Shown here: positions 7,918-16,374 of the stretch, in pieces
How positions within the stretch are numbered: the first letter of the stretch is position 1
How the letters are laid out: the number at the start of each line of letters is the position of its first letter
Source of the DNA: Nonomuraea harbinensis
GTDB lineage: Bacteria; Actinomycetota; Actinomycetes; Streptosporangiales; Streptosporangiaceae
NCBI RefSeq assembly: GCF_019396385.1
Contig: NZ_JAHKRN010000004.1
Location: 62,001-126,000 of the forward strand
Length of the DNA stretch: 64,000 nucleotides
Direction of reading: 5' to 3'
Made by a program: the position numbers and the translations under genes
Notes under the pieces: model-generated
Seen by the model: the letters and a program-made list of their open reading frames with translations, nothing else
The model's database searches: none
Told to the model about the DNA's origin: nothing

Positions 7918-9834
7918 TCAGCCCCGCGCCGGTCGCAGCGCGAACGACTCGAACCGCACCCGCACCGTCTTCCCGGCCTCCGGCGCGGCGTGCACCCCCG
8001 CCATGCCGGGACCCAGCGGCGCCTCCGCGTCGGTGGCCTCGGCCACCAGGCGCTCGTTCAGCCACATCCGCAGCGTCACCTCGCCGTCGCCACCGGCGCA
8101 CTCGGCGACGACCCGGTTCGTGCCCTCGGACGCCGCCTTCTCCGGTCCGTACAGAACCACGCCCTCCTGCCCCGTGCGGCGCTTGACGATCGCCACCCGG
8201 CCCGCGCCGCTGACCCCGAACTCGTACCGGCCACCCGAGCCGCCGTGACACCACACCCCGTACTCGCCCGCGCCCTCCCGCAACTCCGCCTTCGCGCTGA
8301 CGACCACCCCGCCACCGGGCTCCCGCCGCGGCGCCGACTTCCACAACCGCCACCCGTCCTCGACGGCCAGCACATACCCGGAACCGTCTTTCTCAGCGGT
8401 CCCCGCCTCCGACGCCCCCACCTCCCACCCATCGGCGAACCCACTCTCGTACGGCCACGCCTCCCCCCTCAACAGGACCCCCGCAACGGCCACGCCCACA
8501 ACCACCGCCACCAACCCGCCCACCCACCAACGCCACCGCACCCCACCCCTCCCCTTCTTACGCGCACCGCCGACGACCCCCTGGGAGTCAGGACCACCCT
8601 GCGCACTCAGAACAGATCCCCCGTACACCGCACCCCGGGAGGAGGGGGAAGCCTCCGGACCGTACGGAACCGCACCTTCACCCTGGGAGGCGGGGGCACC
8701 CTGCGCACTCACAGCAGACCCGCCGTACGGAACCGCACCCCCACCCTGGGAGGCGGGGGCACCCTGCGGACTCACAGCAGACCCGCCGTACGGAACCGCG
8801 TCGCCGCCCTCAGCGGCAGCACCCGTCCGCTGAGGGTCGCCCCGCAGCGCGGGCGAGCCACCCGCCGCCCCAGAGACGCCCCCGTACGGAACCGCGCCCC
8901 GGTATGTGGGGGACGCCTCCGGACCGTACGGAACCGCACTCCGGGAGGTGGGGGCAGGTTGTGGGCTCGTGGTGGATCCGCTGGACGGGGACGGGGGGCG
9001 GGTGAGGGGGGTGGTCCAGGTGCGCTCGACGGCTTCGGTTGCCGAGGCGGGGCTGGTCGGGGGGCCGCCGAGGAGGTCGGCGAGGAGGCGGGACACCGGT
9101 GGGCGGGCCCGGGGGTCCTTGGCGAGGGCCTGCTCCACCAGCCCACGGACGCCGTCGTCCAGCCCGTCCAGGTGGGGCCTCCCGTGGACGACGCGGTTGA
9201 GCACCTCGCCAGGGGAGCCGCCGCCGAACGGGGAGCGGCCGGTGCCGGCGAACGCGATGACCCCGCCCCAGGCGAACACGTCGGTGAACGGCCCGACGGT
9301 CTCGCCGCGCGCCTGCTCCGGCGCCATGAACGCGGGTGTGCCGAGGATCGCCTGGCTGGTGTCGGACCCGACGAGCTGGGCGATGCCGAAGTCGATGACG
9401 CGCGGCCCGAGCGGCGACAGCAGCACGTTCGACGGCTTGAGGTCGCGGTGGATCACCCCGGCGCCGTGGATGGCGCTCAGCGCGGTGGCGATGCCGACCG
9501 CCAGCGCCTCCAGGTTGCCCCCGGACAACGGCCCCTGGTCGCGCACGGCCCGCGCCAGGTCGGGGCCTTTCACGTACTCGGTGACGAGGTAGGCGACGTC
9601 GCCGTCGATGCCGGCGTCCAGGACGGGCGCGGTGCAGAACCGGGCGACCCGGCGCGCGGCCGCCACCTCGCGCTCGAACCTGCGGCGGAAGGCGGGGTCG
9701 CGGGCCAGCCTAGGGTGGATGACCTTGACGGCGGCCAGCCCGCCGGTGGGGGTGGCGGCCAGGTGCACCTCGCCCATGCCGCCGCGACCGAGGACGCGCC
9801 GCAGCGCGTACCCGCCGATGACCCGATCGCTCAT
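7918..9834 (-). CDS. Transmembrane Ser/Thr protein kinase (AfsK/Pkn type)
   Basis: Membrane sensor kinase of about 638 residues. The N-terminal kinase domain (about 8-270) has the glycine loop LGRGGMGEVHL, a catalytic lysine in AAVKV, HRDLKPSN and DFG. A repetitive Ser/Gly/Ala-rich juxtamembrane linker follows, then one membrane helix about 430-452 (GGLVAVVVGVAVAGVLL) and an outer domain of about 190 residues that looks like a beta-sandwich (LamG/DUF1080-like). The start is ATG 9834, or GTG 9843 three codons earlier; neither has a clear ribosome site, so a leaderless transcript is possible. It is the first gene of an operon with the AfsR-like regulator, its likely substrate. Confidence 0.92.
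   Translation of the reverse strand: MSDRVIGGYALRRVLGRGGMGEVHLAATPTGGLAAVKVIHPRLARDPAFRRRFEREVAAARRVARFCTAPVLDAGIDGDVAYLVTEYVKGPDLARAVRDQGPLSGGNLEALAVGIATALSAIHGAGVIHRDLKPSNVLLSPLGPRVIDFGIAQLVGSDTSQAILGTPAFMAPEQARGETVGPFTDVFAWGGVIAFAGTGRSPFGGGSPGEVLNRVVHGRPHLDGLDDGVRGLVEQALAKDPRARPPVSRLLADLLGGPPTSPASATEAVERTWTTPLTRPPSPSSGSTTSPQPAPTSRSAVPYGPEASPTYRGAVPYGGVSGAAGGSPALRGDPQRTGAAAEGGDAVPYGGSAVSPQGAPASQGGGAVPYGGSAVSAQGAPASQGEGAVPYGPEASPSSRGAVYGGSVLSAQGGPDSQGVVGGARKKGRGGVRWRWWVGGLVAVVVGVAVAGVLLRGEAWPYESGFADGWEVGASEAGTAEKDGSGYVLAVEDGWRLWKSAPRREPGGGVVVSAKAELREGAGEYGVWCHGGSGGRYEFGVSGAGRVAIVKRRTGQEGVVLYGPEKAASEGTNRVVAECAGGDGEVTLRMWLNERLVAEATDAEAPLGPGMAGVHAAPEAGKTVRVRFESFALRPARG
8681..8806 (-). repeat. 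63-bp in-frame tandem repeat in kinase juxtamembrane linker
   Basis: Two nearly identical 63-base units begin at 8681 and 8744 and encode a 21-residue block with VPYGGSAVS and QGAPASQG. More degenerate copies flank them on both sides (about 8578 and 8880-8940). The period is a multiple of three, so copy-number change would keep the frame and only alter linker length. Confidence 0.85.
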
Positions 9835-9971
9835 CGCAGACACATTAGTCAGGTCCGGATCGTCCCGCTCGGGGCGTGTATCCGTGTCCGAAAGACGAGG
9901 ATCCCAAGTTTCCGGACCAGCAGCCCGCCCTCCCCTCCCCGTCTTCCCCGTACGGCGTCACCGTCGGAGAC

Positions 9972-10382
9972 ATGTCAGAGACGACCGCACGCGCCACAGG
10001 CCGCAACTGGGGCCGATTCGCCCTGCACTACATCGAAATGATCATCGCGATGTTCGCCGGCATGTTCCTCCTGGACCTCGTCTGGTCCATGGCCGGCGTG
10101 CACGTCTCGTACGCGACCCACCCGGAGGCCGCGTACCTGCTCATGGCGCTCAACATGTCGATCGGCATGGCCGTGTGGATGCGCTTCCGCGGCCACGGCT
10201 GGGGGTCGACGCTGGAGATGTGCGCCGCCATGTTCGCACCGGCCGTGCCGCTCTTCCCGCTGCTGTGGCTGGGGCTCATCGACGGTCACGGGGTGATGAT
10301 CGCGGCGCACGTGGCGATGTTCCCCGCCATGCTGGCCGTCATGCTCCGCCGGCTGGACGAGTTCGCCGGCTGTGCCCGTTGA
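9972..10382 (+). CDS. Small multi-pass membrane protein
   Basis: Unknown function, 136 residues, four predicted membrane helices (about 18-38, 47-65, 75-95, 100-122). The start is set at the ATG at 9972 (MSETTARATG), which has GGAG six bases upstream; an earlier in-frame ATG at 9876 would add a hydrophilic stretch overlapping the promoter region. Methionine and histidine residues inside the helices could hint at metal or cofactor contact, but no family motif is recognised. Its 3' end overlaps by 44 bases the convergent gene at 10339. Divergent from the kinase gene. Confidence 0.75.
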   Translation: MSETTARATGRNWGRFALHYIEMIIAMFAGMFLLDLVWSMAGVHVSYATHPEAAYLLMALNMSIGMAVWMRFRGHGWGSTLEMCAAMFAPAVPLFPLLWLGLIDGHGVMIAAHVAMFPAMLAVMLRRLDEFAGCAR

Positions 10383-11118
10383 CCCTGCGGTACCGGTCCA
10401 GCACGTCCTGCCGCAGCAGGTGGCCGCGCCGCACCTGGGCCTGCGACAGCCTGAAGGTCTTCAGGTACGCGAGCCGCCCGTCCTCGGCGATGATCGTCTC
10501 CCCGATGTGGTTCTCCGCCCGGCGGTCGAAGGCCGGCAGGAAGCGCCGCAGCCGGAACCCGCTGAGCCTGTAGACCTCCTCCACCCGGTCCGGCGAGCCC
10601 AGCAGGCCCGCCGCCATGACCGAGTCGTGGAAGCCGGCCCACTCCCGCTCCTGCCGCGCCGCCTCGGCCCGCAGGTCCGCCAGGGAGGAGACCCGGCTCT
10701 CGTCGATCACCGCGGGGAAGTCACGGGCCGGGTAGAACGTCGCGTACTCGTGGATGAGCTCCCCGTACAGGTCGCGTACCAGGGTCGGGTGCAGCGCCCG
10801 GTAGTCGTCGGGATGCGGCACCACGAACGCGCTCGCCAGCGTGTCACCCGCGTACAGCAGCAGCCCGCACTGGCCGGGGTGGATCTCGAAGACGCGCAGC
10901 GCGTCCTCCAGTCCGCGCACCTCCGCCCCGGTGCGGGCGTCCTCGGCGCGCGGCGACAGCCCCCGCGCGACCGCCTGGCGTGACCACTCCGCCCAGGCGA
11001 TCACGGGCCCGCGGAAGTGCAGGGCCAGGTAGCCCTCCAGGGCGAGGTGCAGGGGCAGGAAGCGCAGCCGGTTCTTGTCCACACGCCTGGCCATCCGCCG
11101 GCGGAACCTGACGTCCAT
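10339..11118 (-). CDS. Hypothetical protein, possible ARPP-2-type domain
   Basis: 259 residues, soluble, arginine-rich. Segments such as NRLRFLPLHLALEGYLALHF, GLEDALRVFEIHPGQCG and ASAFVVPHPDDYR recall actinobacterial proteins annotated with the ARPP-2 domain; this is from memory and not verified. The family is usually longer at the N-terminus, so either this copy is short or a non-ATG start lies upstream within the 67 bases to the next gene. No catalytic motif is identified. Convergent with and overlapping the membrane protein gene at 9972. Confidence 0.6.
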   Translation of the reverse strand: MDVRFRRRMARRVDKNRLRFLPLHLALEGYLALHFRGPVIAWAEWSRQAVARGLSPRAEDARTGAEVRGLEDALRVFEIHPGQCGLLLYAGDTLASAFVVPHPDDYRALHPTLVRDLYGELIHEYATFYPARDFPAVIDESRVSSLADLRAEAARQEREWAGFHDSVMAAGLLGSPDRVEEVYRLSGFRLRRFLPAFDRRAENHIGETIIAEDGRLAYLKTFRLSQAQVRRGHLLRQDVLDRYRRVNGHSRRTRPAGGA

Positions 11119-11185
11119 GCGGTCGAGCGGCCCGGCCGCCTCCCGCCCGCCGGTTCCCCGGGGGCGGGAGGTGAGCCGGCGCTCA

Positions 11186-11683
11186 CTAGGGCTCGCAGCC
11201 GGCCTCGGTGTCGGTGCCGAGCCCGCCGTTGCAGTCGTCGGTGCCCGGTCCCCCGTTGAGGTCGTCGTTCCCGTTGCCGCCGCGCACGTCGTCGGCGCCG
11301 CCCCCGCCGCGCGCGGTGTCGTCGCCGGCGCCGCCGCGGATGACCGCGCGCCGCTGGACGTTGACGTCGGCGCTGTCGTCGCCGTCGCCGAGGAGGACGC
11401 GGACCCGGGTCACCTGTGCCGCCGGGACGGTGGCGTTGGAGCCCGCGGCCGTGCAGCCGGTGCCCGCCACCACCTCTCCGGCGTTGTCCTCGACCACGAA
11501 CCGCACGCCGTCCTGCCTGATCTCGACCTCGTTGGCGACGCCCGCGTCCGCCGTGCAGCGCAGCTCGCCCGCGACGAGCGTGCAGGTGCCGACGTCGGCG
11601 AACGTGGCCGCGGACGTGGGCAGCGCGGCCATCCCCACCGTCACCAGGGCCGCCGCGGCCATGGCCAGATGCCGTCGCATCAT
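11186..11683 (-). CDS. Secreted RTX-like calcium-binding repeat protein
   Basis: Exported protein of 165 residues with a Sec signal peptide (about 1-26, cleavage after TSA). After a small N-terminal domain with two cysteine pairs come nonapeptide repeats of the GGxGxDxx type (GGAGDDTARG, GGNGNDDLNG, GGPGTDDCNG) that bind calcium and form a beta-roll. Only four or five repeats are present, so it is a minimal example. It ends 67 bases before the next co-directional gene. Likely an extracellular or wall-associated protein; substrate unknown. Confidence 0.8.
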   Translation of the reverse strand: MMRRHLAMAAAALVTVGMAALPTSAATFADVGTCTLVAGELRCTADAGVANEVEIRQDGVRFVVEDNAGEVVAGTGCTAAGSNATVPAAQVTRVRVLLGDGDDSADVNVQRRAVIRGGAGDDTARGGGGADDVRGGNGNDDLNGGPGTDDCNGGLGTDTEAGCEP

Positions 11684-11847
11684 GATCTTCCTCCTGTCGA
11701 CCGCCCGGACCGTGCCGGGCTCACGCCCACAGGACGGTAGGTTCCGCGCCCCCGCACCGCCTCCGGCGACGGCCAGGGGAGGTCCCTAGGCCCGCGCCCG
11801 CCCGGCTCCGGGCGACGCCGACGACCCGGCACGCCCGTACCGGGGGA

Positions 11848-13322
11848 TCACCACAGCGGAGGCGAGGCCGCCCGCTCCGCGCGGTGCCGCGCCAGCCGGG
11901 CCTTAACCTGCTGCGCGGCGGCGTGACCGATCTCGGTGAGTATGGCGAGCGCCTCGTTCCACGCCTCCAGCGCGGCGTCCCCGGCCCCCGTCGCCTCCCG
12001 GACGTCGCCCAGCCGGCTGAGCGTGGTCGCCTGGTTGTACCGGTCGCCGAGCTCCCTGAACAACCTGAGCGCCTGGTCGTAACAGGCCGCCGCCTGCCCG
12101 GGGTCGCCGAGGCTGTGGTGCGCGAAGCCCAGGCTCTCCCACGTCTGGGCCTGGCCGCCGAGGTCGTCGAGCATCTGGTGCAGGGCGAGCGCCTCCTCGC
12201 AGCAGACGAGCGACTGGCGGTGGTCGCCCATCCGGCCGTGGAACCAGCCGACGGCGTTCAGCGTGTCCGCCTCGCCCGCCCGATGGCCGACGGCGCGGTA
12301 GAGCCTCAGCGCCTTCTGGGCGTGGTGGAGCGCCTCCGCGTCCCGCCCCTGAGGTTCGAGCAGCGCGGCCAGGTTGCGGTGCGTGTACGCCTGCCCGGCC
12401 TTGTCGCCCAGCGCGTTGAACAGCTTCAGCGCCGCCCTCAGGTGCCGGTCGGCGTCGTCGTACTCGTCGAGCCGCGCGCAGCCGCGGGCCACGCCGCGGT
12501 GCGACAGCGCCTCGCCGAGGCGGTCGCCGGCGCGTTCGGCGGCGGTCAGGGCGGCGAGCTGTACGGCCTTCAGGTCCCGCCAGTGTCCTTGCCGGTCGAG
12601 GTAGGTGGACAGCGCCCAGTGGACGGCGAGCGCCGTCTTGCCCACGCCGCCCATGCCCGCGAGCGCGTGGATCACCACCGGCCGCGCGGAGCCGCCACCG
12701 GCGCACAGCACGTCCAGGCGGGCCAGCTCGGCCTCCCGCCCGGTGAAGTCCGGCAGCCCGTACGGGAGCTGCGCGGGTGAGGGCAGCCGCCCGCGCCGGA
12801 CCACCGGGGCCGTGGTGAGCTGGGGGTCGGCCGCCAGGATCTGCTCGTGCACGCGCCGCAGCTGCGGCCCCGGCTCGACGCCCAGCTCGTCGAGCAGGTG
12901 GCGGCGCGCCTCGTGGAAGGCGGCCAGCGCCTCGGCCTGACGGCCCGACCGGTACAGGGCCAGCATCAGCAGGACCCGCAGCCGCTCCCGCAGCGGATGC
13001 TGGGCCACCAGCAGCCGCAGCTCGTTGACCACCTCCAGCGTGCGGCCGAGAGCCAGGTCGAGGTCGATCCAGTCCTCCAGGACGTCGACGCGGCGCTCGC
13101 CGAGCCGCTCCCGCTCGGCGGTCAGCCCGGGGCCGACGAGCCCCTCGCACAGCGGCCCCCGCCACAGCTTGAGCGCCGCGTGCAGCACGTCGGAGGCCCG
13201 CTGGAGATCGCCTTCCGCGCGCGCCGCGCGGGCGCGCGCGACCTCGGACTCGAACACCTGAAGGTCCAGCCCGCCGGGCGGGACGAGCACGCTGTAGCCG
13301 GCGTCGGTCCAGGCCAGCAGGA
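11848..13322 (-). pseudogene. AfsR-like regulator remnant lacking DNA-binding domain and NB-ARC core
   Basis: Reverse-strand frame encoding part of a second BTAD/NB-ARC/TPR regulator. Homology begins abruptly inside the segment before LDLQVFESEV, so the winged-helix DNA-binding domain is absent; the frame then runs on into antisense of the radical SAM remnant. The BTAD and Walker A (GMGGVGKTAL) are present, but only a few residues later the reading jumps to LSTYLDRQGHW, the entry to the TPR region. The rest of the NB-ARC domain (Walker B, GLPLAL) is missing as an in-frame internal deletion. TPR repeats then run to the stop. With two deletions it is most likely non-functional as a regulator. 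Confidence 0.75.
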
Positions 13323-13359
13323 GGGGGGCATGCTGGTGGGGGGCATGCTGGTGGGGGGC
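13323..13359. repeat. 15-bp tandem repeat at a gene-fusion junction
   Basis: The unit GGGGGGCATGCTGGT occurs twice in a row (13323-13337, 13338-13352) and then partially. It lies exactly where the AfsR-like remnant and the radical SAM remnant meet. On the + strand it encodes ACWWG twice, duplicating the start of the radical SAM cysteine motif. Confidence 0.85.
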
Positions 13360-14311
13360 CAGGCACCACTGCACGTTCTGCGGGCTGAACGGCGAGGCGA
13401 TGACGTTCCGCAGCAAGTCGCCCGAGCGCGTGCTGGACGAGATCGGGCACCTGACCCGGCGCCACGGCCTCACCACGGCGGGCGTCGTCGACAACATCCT
13501 CGACATGCGGTACTTCACCACGCTGCTGCCCGCGCTCGCCGACGCCGGGGTCCGCGAGATCCAGCCTGGCCTGGAGAGCCTCAGCGACCACGTGCTGGCG
13601 CTGATGCGCAAGGGGACCACGACCCTGCGCAACATCCAGCTCCTCAAGTGGTGCGCGGAGTTCGGCGTCACCGCGCGCTGGAACCTGCTCTTCGGCTTCC
13701 CCGGGGAGACCGCCGAGGACTACGCGTCGATGCTGCCCCTGCTGGACGCGTGCGACTTCCTCCAGCCGCCGGACGGCATGGACGCCATCAGGCTCGACCG
13801 GTTCAGCCCCTTCCACCAGGATCCGGAGCGGTTCGGGATGACCGGCGTGCGGCCCATGGAGGTGTACCGGTGCCTCTACCCCTTCCCGGACGAGGCCCTG
13901 CGGCGCATCGCGTACTACTTCGACTTCGACTACGCCGACGGCATGCGCTCCCTGGACCACGCCGGGCCGGTCATGAAGCGGGTGCGGCGGTGGATCGAGC
14001 GCGGCGGCAACGGCACGCTCGCGCTGCTGGCGCACCCCGACTGCGGGCTGGTCCTGGTCGACACCCGCGACGAACGGACGGTGTCGTTCCGGCTGACCGG
14101 CTGGCGGGCGGCGGTGTACGCCCGGTGCGACAGGGTCACGGCGGAGCGCGCGGCCGTCGCCGCCGGCACGGCCGCGGGGGCGACGGCCGAGGACGTGCTC
14201 ACATTCCTCGCGGACTGCCTGCGGCGACGGCTCATGGTCCGGACGGACGATCAGTGGCTGGCGCTGGGGATCCGCGTGCCGGCCAGGACGTCCGCCGACT
14301 CTCGACCTTGA
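13328..14311 (+). pseudogene. RiPP-maturation radical SAM C-methyltransferase, 5'-truncated
   Basis: The frame reads CWWGARHHCTFCGLNG followed by FRSKSPERVLDEI and VVDNILDM, matching the radical SAM core of cobalamin-dependent enzymes of the ribosomal-peptide maturation family (TIGR03975-like). The roughly 230-residue N-terminal B12-binding domain is gone. An in-frame TAG at 13295 lies upstream, and no ATG, GTG or TTG occurs between it and the cysteine motif; the first ATG is 13400, after all three cysteines. The protein made from that ATG (303 residues) could not bind the iron-sulfur cluster. The C-terminal part is otherwise open to a TGA at 14309-14311. No precursor peptide gene is seen nearby. 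Confidence 0.85.
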
Positions 14312-14320
14312 CGGGCACCC

Positions 14321-14344
14321 GGCTGTAAGTTCTCACTTACAGCC
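14321..14344. promoter_or_regulatory. Perfect inverted repeat operator before acyl-CoA synthetase gene
   Basis: Arms GGCTGTAAGT and ACTTACAGCC are perfectly complementary around a TCTC loop, 20 bases before the ATG at 14365. Size and AAGT/ACTT core suit a TetR-family operator. No T-run follows, so a terminator is unlikely; the regulator is not in the window. Confidence 0.55.
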
Positions 14345-14364
14345 GAGGGACGGGAAGGAAGAAC

Positions 14365-15939
14365 ATGAGCACGGTCCACAGTGCCCACCCCCACCAGCGA
14401 CTCACCTGGGTCCACCAGGTGACCAAACACGCCGGCGCACAGCCAAGACAGCCCGCCATACGGTTCAAGGGCGAGACGACGACCTGGGCCGAGCTGGACG
14501 AGCGCAGCCGCCGCCTGTCCGCCGCGCTCGAAGCCCGCGGCGTGGGCGAGGGCGACCGGGTTCTGGTGCTCCTGACCAACCGTCCCGAGTTCGTCGAGAC
14601 ACTGGTGGCGATCAACAGGCTCGGCGCCATCGCCGTCCCGGTCAACTTCCGGCTGGTCGCGGCCGAGGTCTCGTACCTCGCCGAGGACTCGGGCTCGTGC
14701 GCGATCGTGGTGGAGCAGCCGCTGGCCCCGGTGGTCGCCGCGGTGCGGGCGGGGAAGGAGACCGAGTTCCCCTGCCTGGTCGTAGGCGACGCCCCGGACG
14801 CCGCCGGCGCGGGCGCGGAACGCTACGAGGAAGCCGTCGCGGGCGCGACGCCGAGCGGGGCGAGCGGCCCCGCCGACCTCGGCGCGGTCGCCCTGATCAT
14901 GTACACGTCGGGGACGACGGGCCTGCCCAAGGGCGCCATGCTCACGTACGAGAACCTCCTCGGCCAGACGATCACCCTGCTGCAGACGTTGCGTCCGGCC
15001 GCCGACGAGATCTGCGTCGTCACCTCACCGATGTTCCACATCGCCGCGGTCGGCGTGATCGTGCCGAACCTCATCTTCGGCTACACCACCGTCATCACGC
15101 CGACCGGCGCCTTCGACCCCGAGGCGTTCCTCGACCTGGTCGAGTCGGAGCGGGTCACCAACGCCTTCCTCGTGCCGACCCAGTGGCAGGCCGTGTGCGC
15201 CAGCCCCACGCTCCCGCAGCGCGACATCCCGCTGCGCACCATCTCGTGGGGGGCCGCGCCCGCGACCCCGGCGATCCTGCGGGCGATGGAGGCGGCCTTC
15301 CCCGGCGTGCCCAACGTGTCAGTGTTCGGGCAGACGGAGATGTCGCCCATCACCACGTCCCTGCCCGGTGAGGACGCCATCCGCAAGATCGGCTCGGTCG
15401 GCAAGCCCGTCCCCCTGGTCGAGGTGCGCGTGGTGGACCAGGACATGAACGACGTGCCCCAGGGCGAGATCGGGGAGATCGTCTACCGGGGCCCGCAGAC
15501 CATGACGGGCTACTGGAACAACCCGGGGGCGACCGAGGAGGCGTTCCGGGGCGGCTGGTTCCACTCCGGAGACCTGGTCCGGGTGGACGAGGAAGGGTTC
15601 TTCTACGTCGTCGACCGCCTCAAGGACATGATCATCTCCGGCGGCGAGAACATCTACAGCGCCGAGGTCGAGGCCGTGCTCGCCGACCACCCCAAGGTCC
15701 GCGAGATCGCCCTGGTGGGCAGCCCGCACGAGAAGTGGGGCGAGACGCCCGTCGCCGTGGTCGTCCCGCGCGACGAGGCCGACCCGCCCACGGTGGCGGA
15801 ACTGTCCGAGTTCTGCCTGACCCGGCTCGCCTCGTACAAGAAGCCGACCAAGGCCGTCGTGGTGAGCGAACTGCCGCGCAACGCCTCGGGCAAGATCCTC
15901 AAGAACCGCCTGCGCGACATGGTCAAGCAGGACTCCTGA
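14365..15939 (+). CDS. Acyl-CoA synthetase (AMP-forming, FadD-like)
   Basis: ANL-superfamily enzyme of 524 residues that activates a carboxylic acid to its CoA thioester via an acyl-AMP. It has the P-loop motif YTSGTTGLPKG (about 177-187), the adenine-binding region FGQTEM, the hinge motif SGDLVRVDEEGFFYVVDRLKD, and the terminal catalytic lysine in NASGKILK. The start has GGGAAGGAAG upstream. Chain length of the substrate is not clear; the family includes medium/long-chain fatty acyl and steroid-side-chain ligases. Probably controlled by a repressor at the inverted repeat in its leader. It ends 11 bases before a strong hairpin shared with ssrA. Confidence 0.92.
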   Translation: MSTVHSAHPHQRLTWVHQVTKHAGAQPRQPAIRFKGETTTWAELDERSRRLSAALEARGVGEGDRVLVLLTNRPEFVETLVAINRLGAIAVPVNFRLVAAEVSYLAEDSGSCAIVVEQPLAPVVAAVRAGKETEFPCLVVGDAPDAAGAGAERYEEAVAGATPSGASGPADLGAVALIMYTSGTTGLPKGAMLTYENLLGQTITLLQTLRPAADEICVVTSPMFHIAAVGVIVPNLIFGYTTVITPTGAFDPEAFLDLVESERVTNAFLVPTQWQAVCASPTLPQRDIPLRTISWGAAPATPAILRAMEAAFPGVPNVSVFGQTEMSPITTSLPGEDAIRKIGSVGKPVPLVEVRVVDQDMNDVPQGEIGEIVYRGPQTMTGYWNNPGATEEAFRGGWFHSGDLVRVDEEGFFYVVDRLKDMIISGGENIYSAEVEAVLADHPKVREIALVGSPHEKWGETPVAVVVPRDEADPPTVAELSEFCLTRLASYKKPTKAVVVSELPRNASGKILKNRLRDMVKQDS

Positions 15940-15950
15940 CGGAACGCGGA

Positions 15951-15979
15951 AAGCCCGGCCGGATGATCCGGCCGGGCTT
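15951..15979. terminator. Bidirectional rho-independent-type hairpin
   Basis: Perfect 13-bp arms AAGCCCGGCCGGA and TCCGGCCGGGCTT around TGA. It sits between the convergent acyl-CoA synthetase gene and ssrA and can end transcription from both sides. The A/T-flanked ends give short U stretches on either strand. Confidence 0.85.
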
Positions 15980-15993
15980 CTCGCGTCTTCGAG

Positions 15994-16374
15994 TGGAGGT
16001 GGCGGGAATCGAACCCGCGTCCTTCAACCCCAAGACAGGGCTTCTCCGGGCGCAGCCTGCTGTGCTTTTCTCAGCCCCGGCGATCACGCAGGCGAGTCGC
16101 CGACGGGCTCAGCCACTGTTTGGTTTCCCGATCACCCCCGTGGCCGGGTCGATCGGTTGAGCCTTCTGACGATGCCAGATCCCGAGCCGAAGGCACTCTC
16201 GGGCTGACAGAGGTTTCGCTACTTAGGCAGCGAGAGCCAGGGAACCCTGGCTGACCTCAGTGCGCTTAGAATTGGCACTTGTTGTTTGCGGTCACAGGAT
16301 TAACGAGGTTATGTCCGCAGTCCTCGGCCCGCTTCTCCTGACTTGCAAGGTCAAAGTCGAAGCCAGTCACCCCC
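15994..16374 (-). ncRNA. ssrA: tmRNA (transfer-messenger RNA)
   Basis: About 381 nt. The tRNA-like part is clear: 5' GGGGGUGACUGGCUUCGAC pairs with the 3' end, which has the T-arm GGUUCGAUUCC and the acceptor strand CACCUCC plus A; CCA is not encoded. The tag reading frame (16223-16276) starts at GCC and encodes ANSKRTEVSQGSLALAA then UAA. The ANSKRTE start matches the Thermobifida tag and ALAA is the protease degron. It rescues stalled ribosomes with SmpB, encoded 2 kb away on the same strand. Confidence 0.95.

Noticed and set aside
8570-8960. CRISPR or intergenic repeats
   Set aside because: In-frame protein repeats of the kinase linker with a period of 63.
7840-10041. 733-residue + strand frame
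   Set aside because: Antisense of the kinase; repetitive only because the kinase linker is repetitive.
10028-10310. Antisense frames over the small membrane protein
   Set aside because: The + strand frame has a ribosome site and four clean membrane helices.
13323-13359. CRISPR-like repeat
   Set aside because: Direct 15-bp units without spacers, and inside a coding relic.
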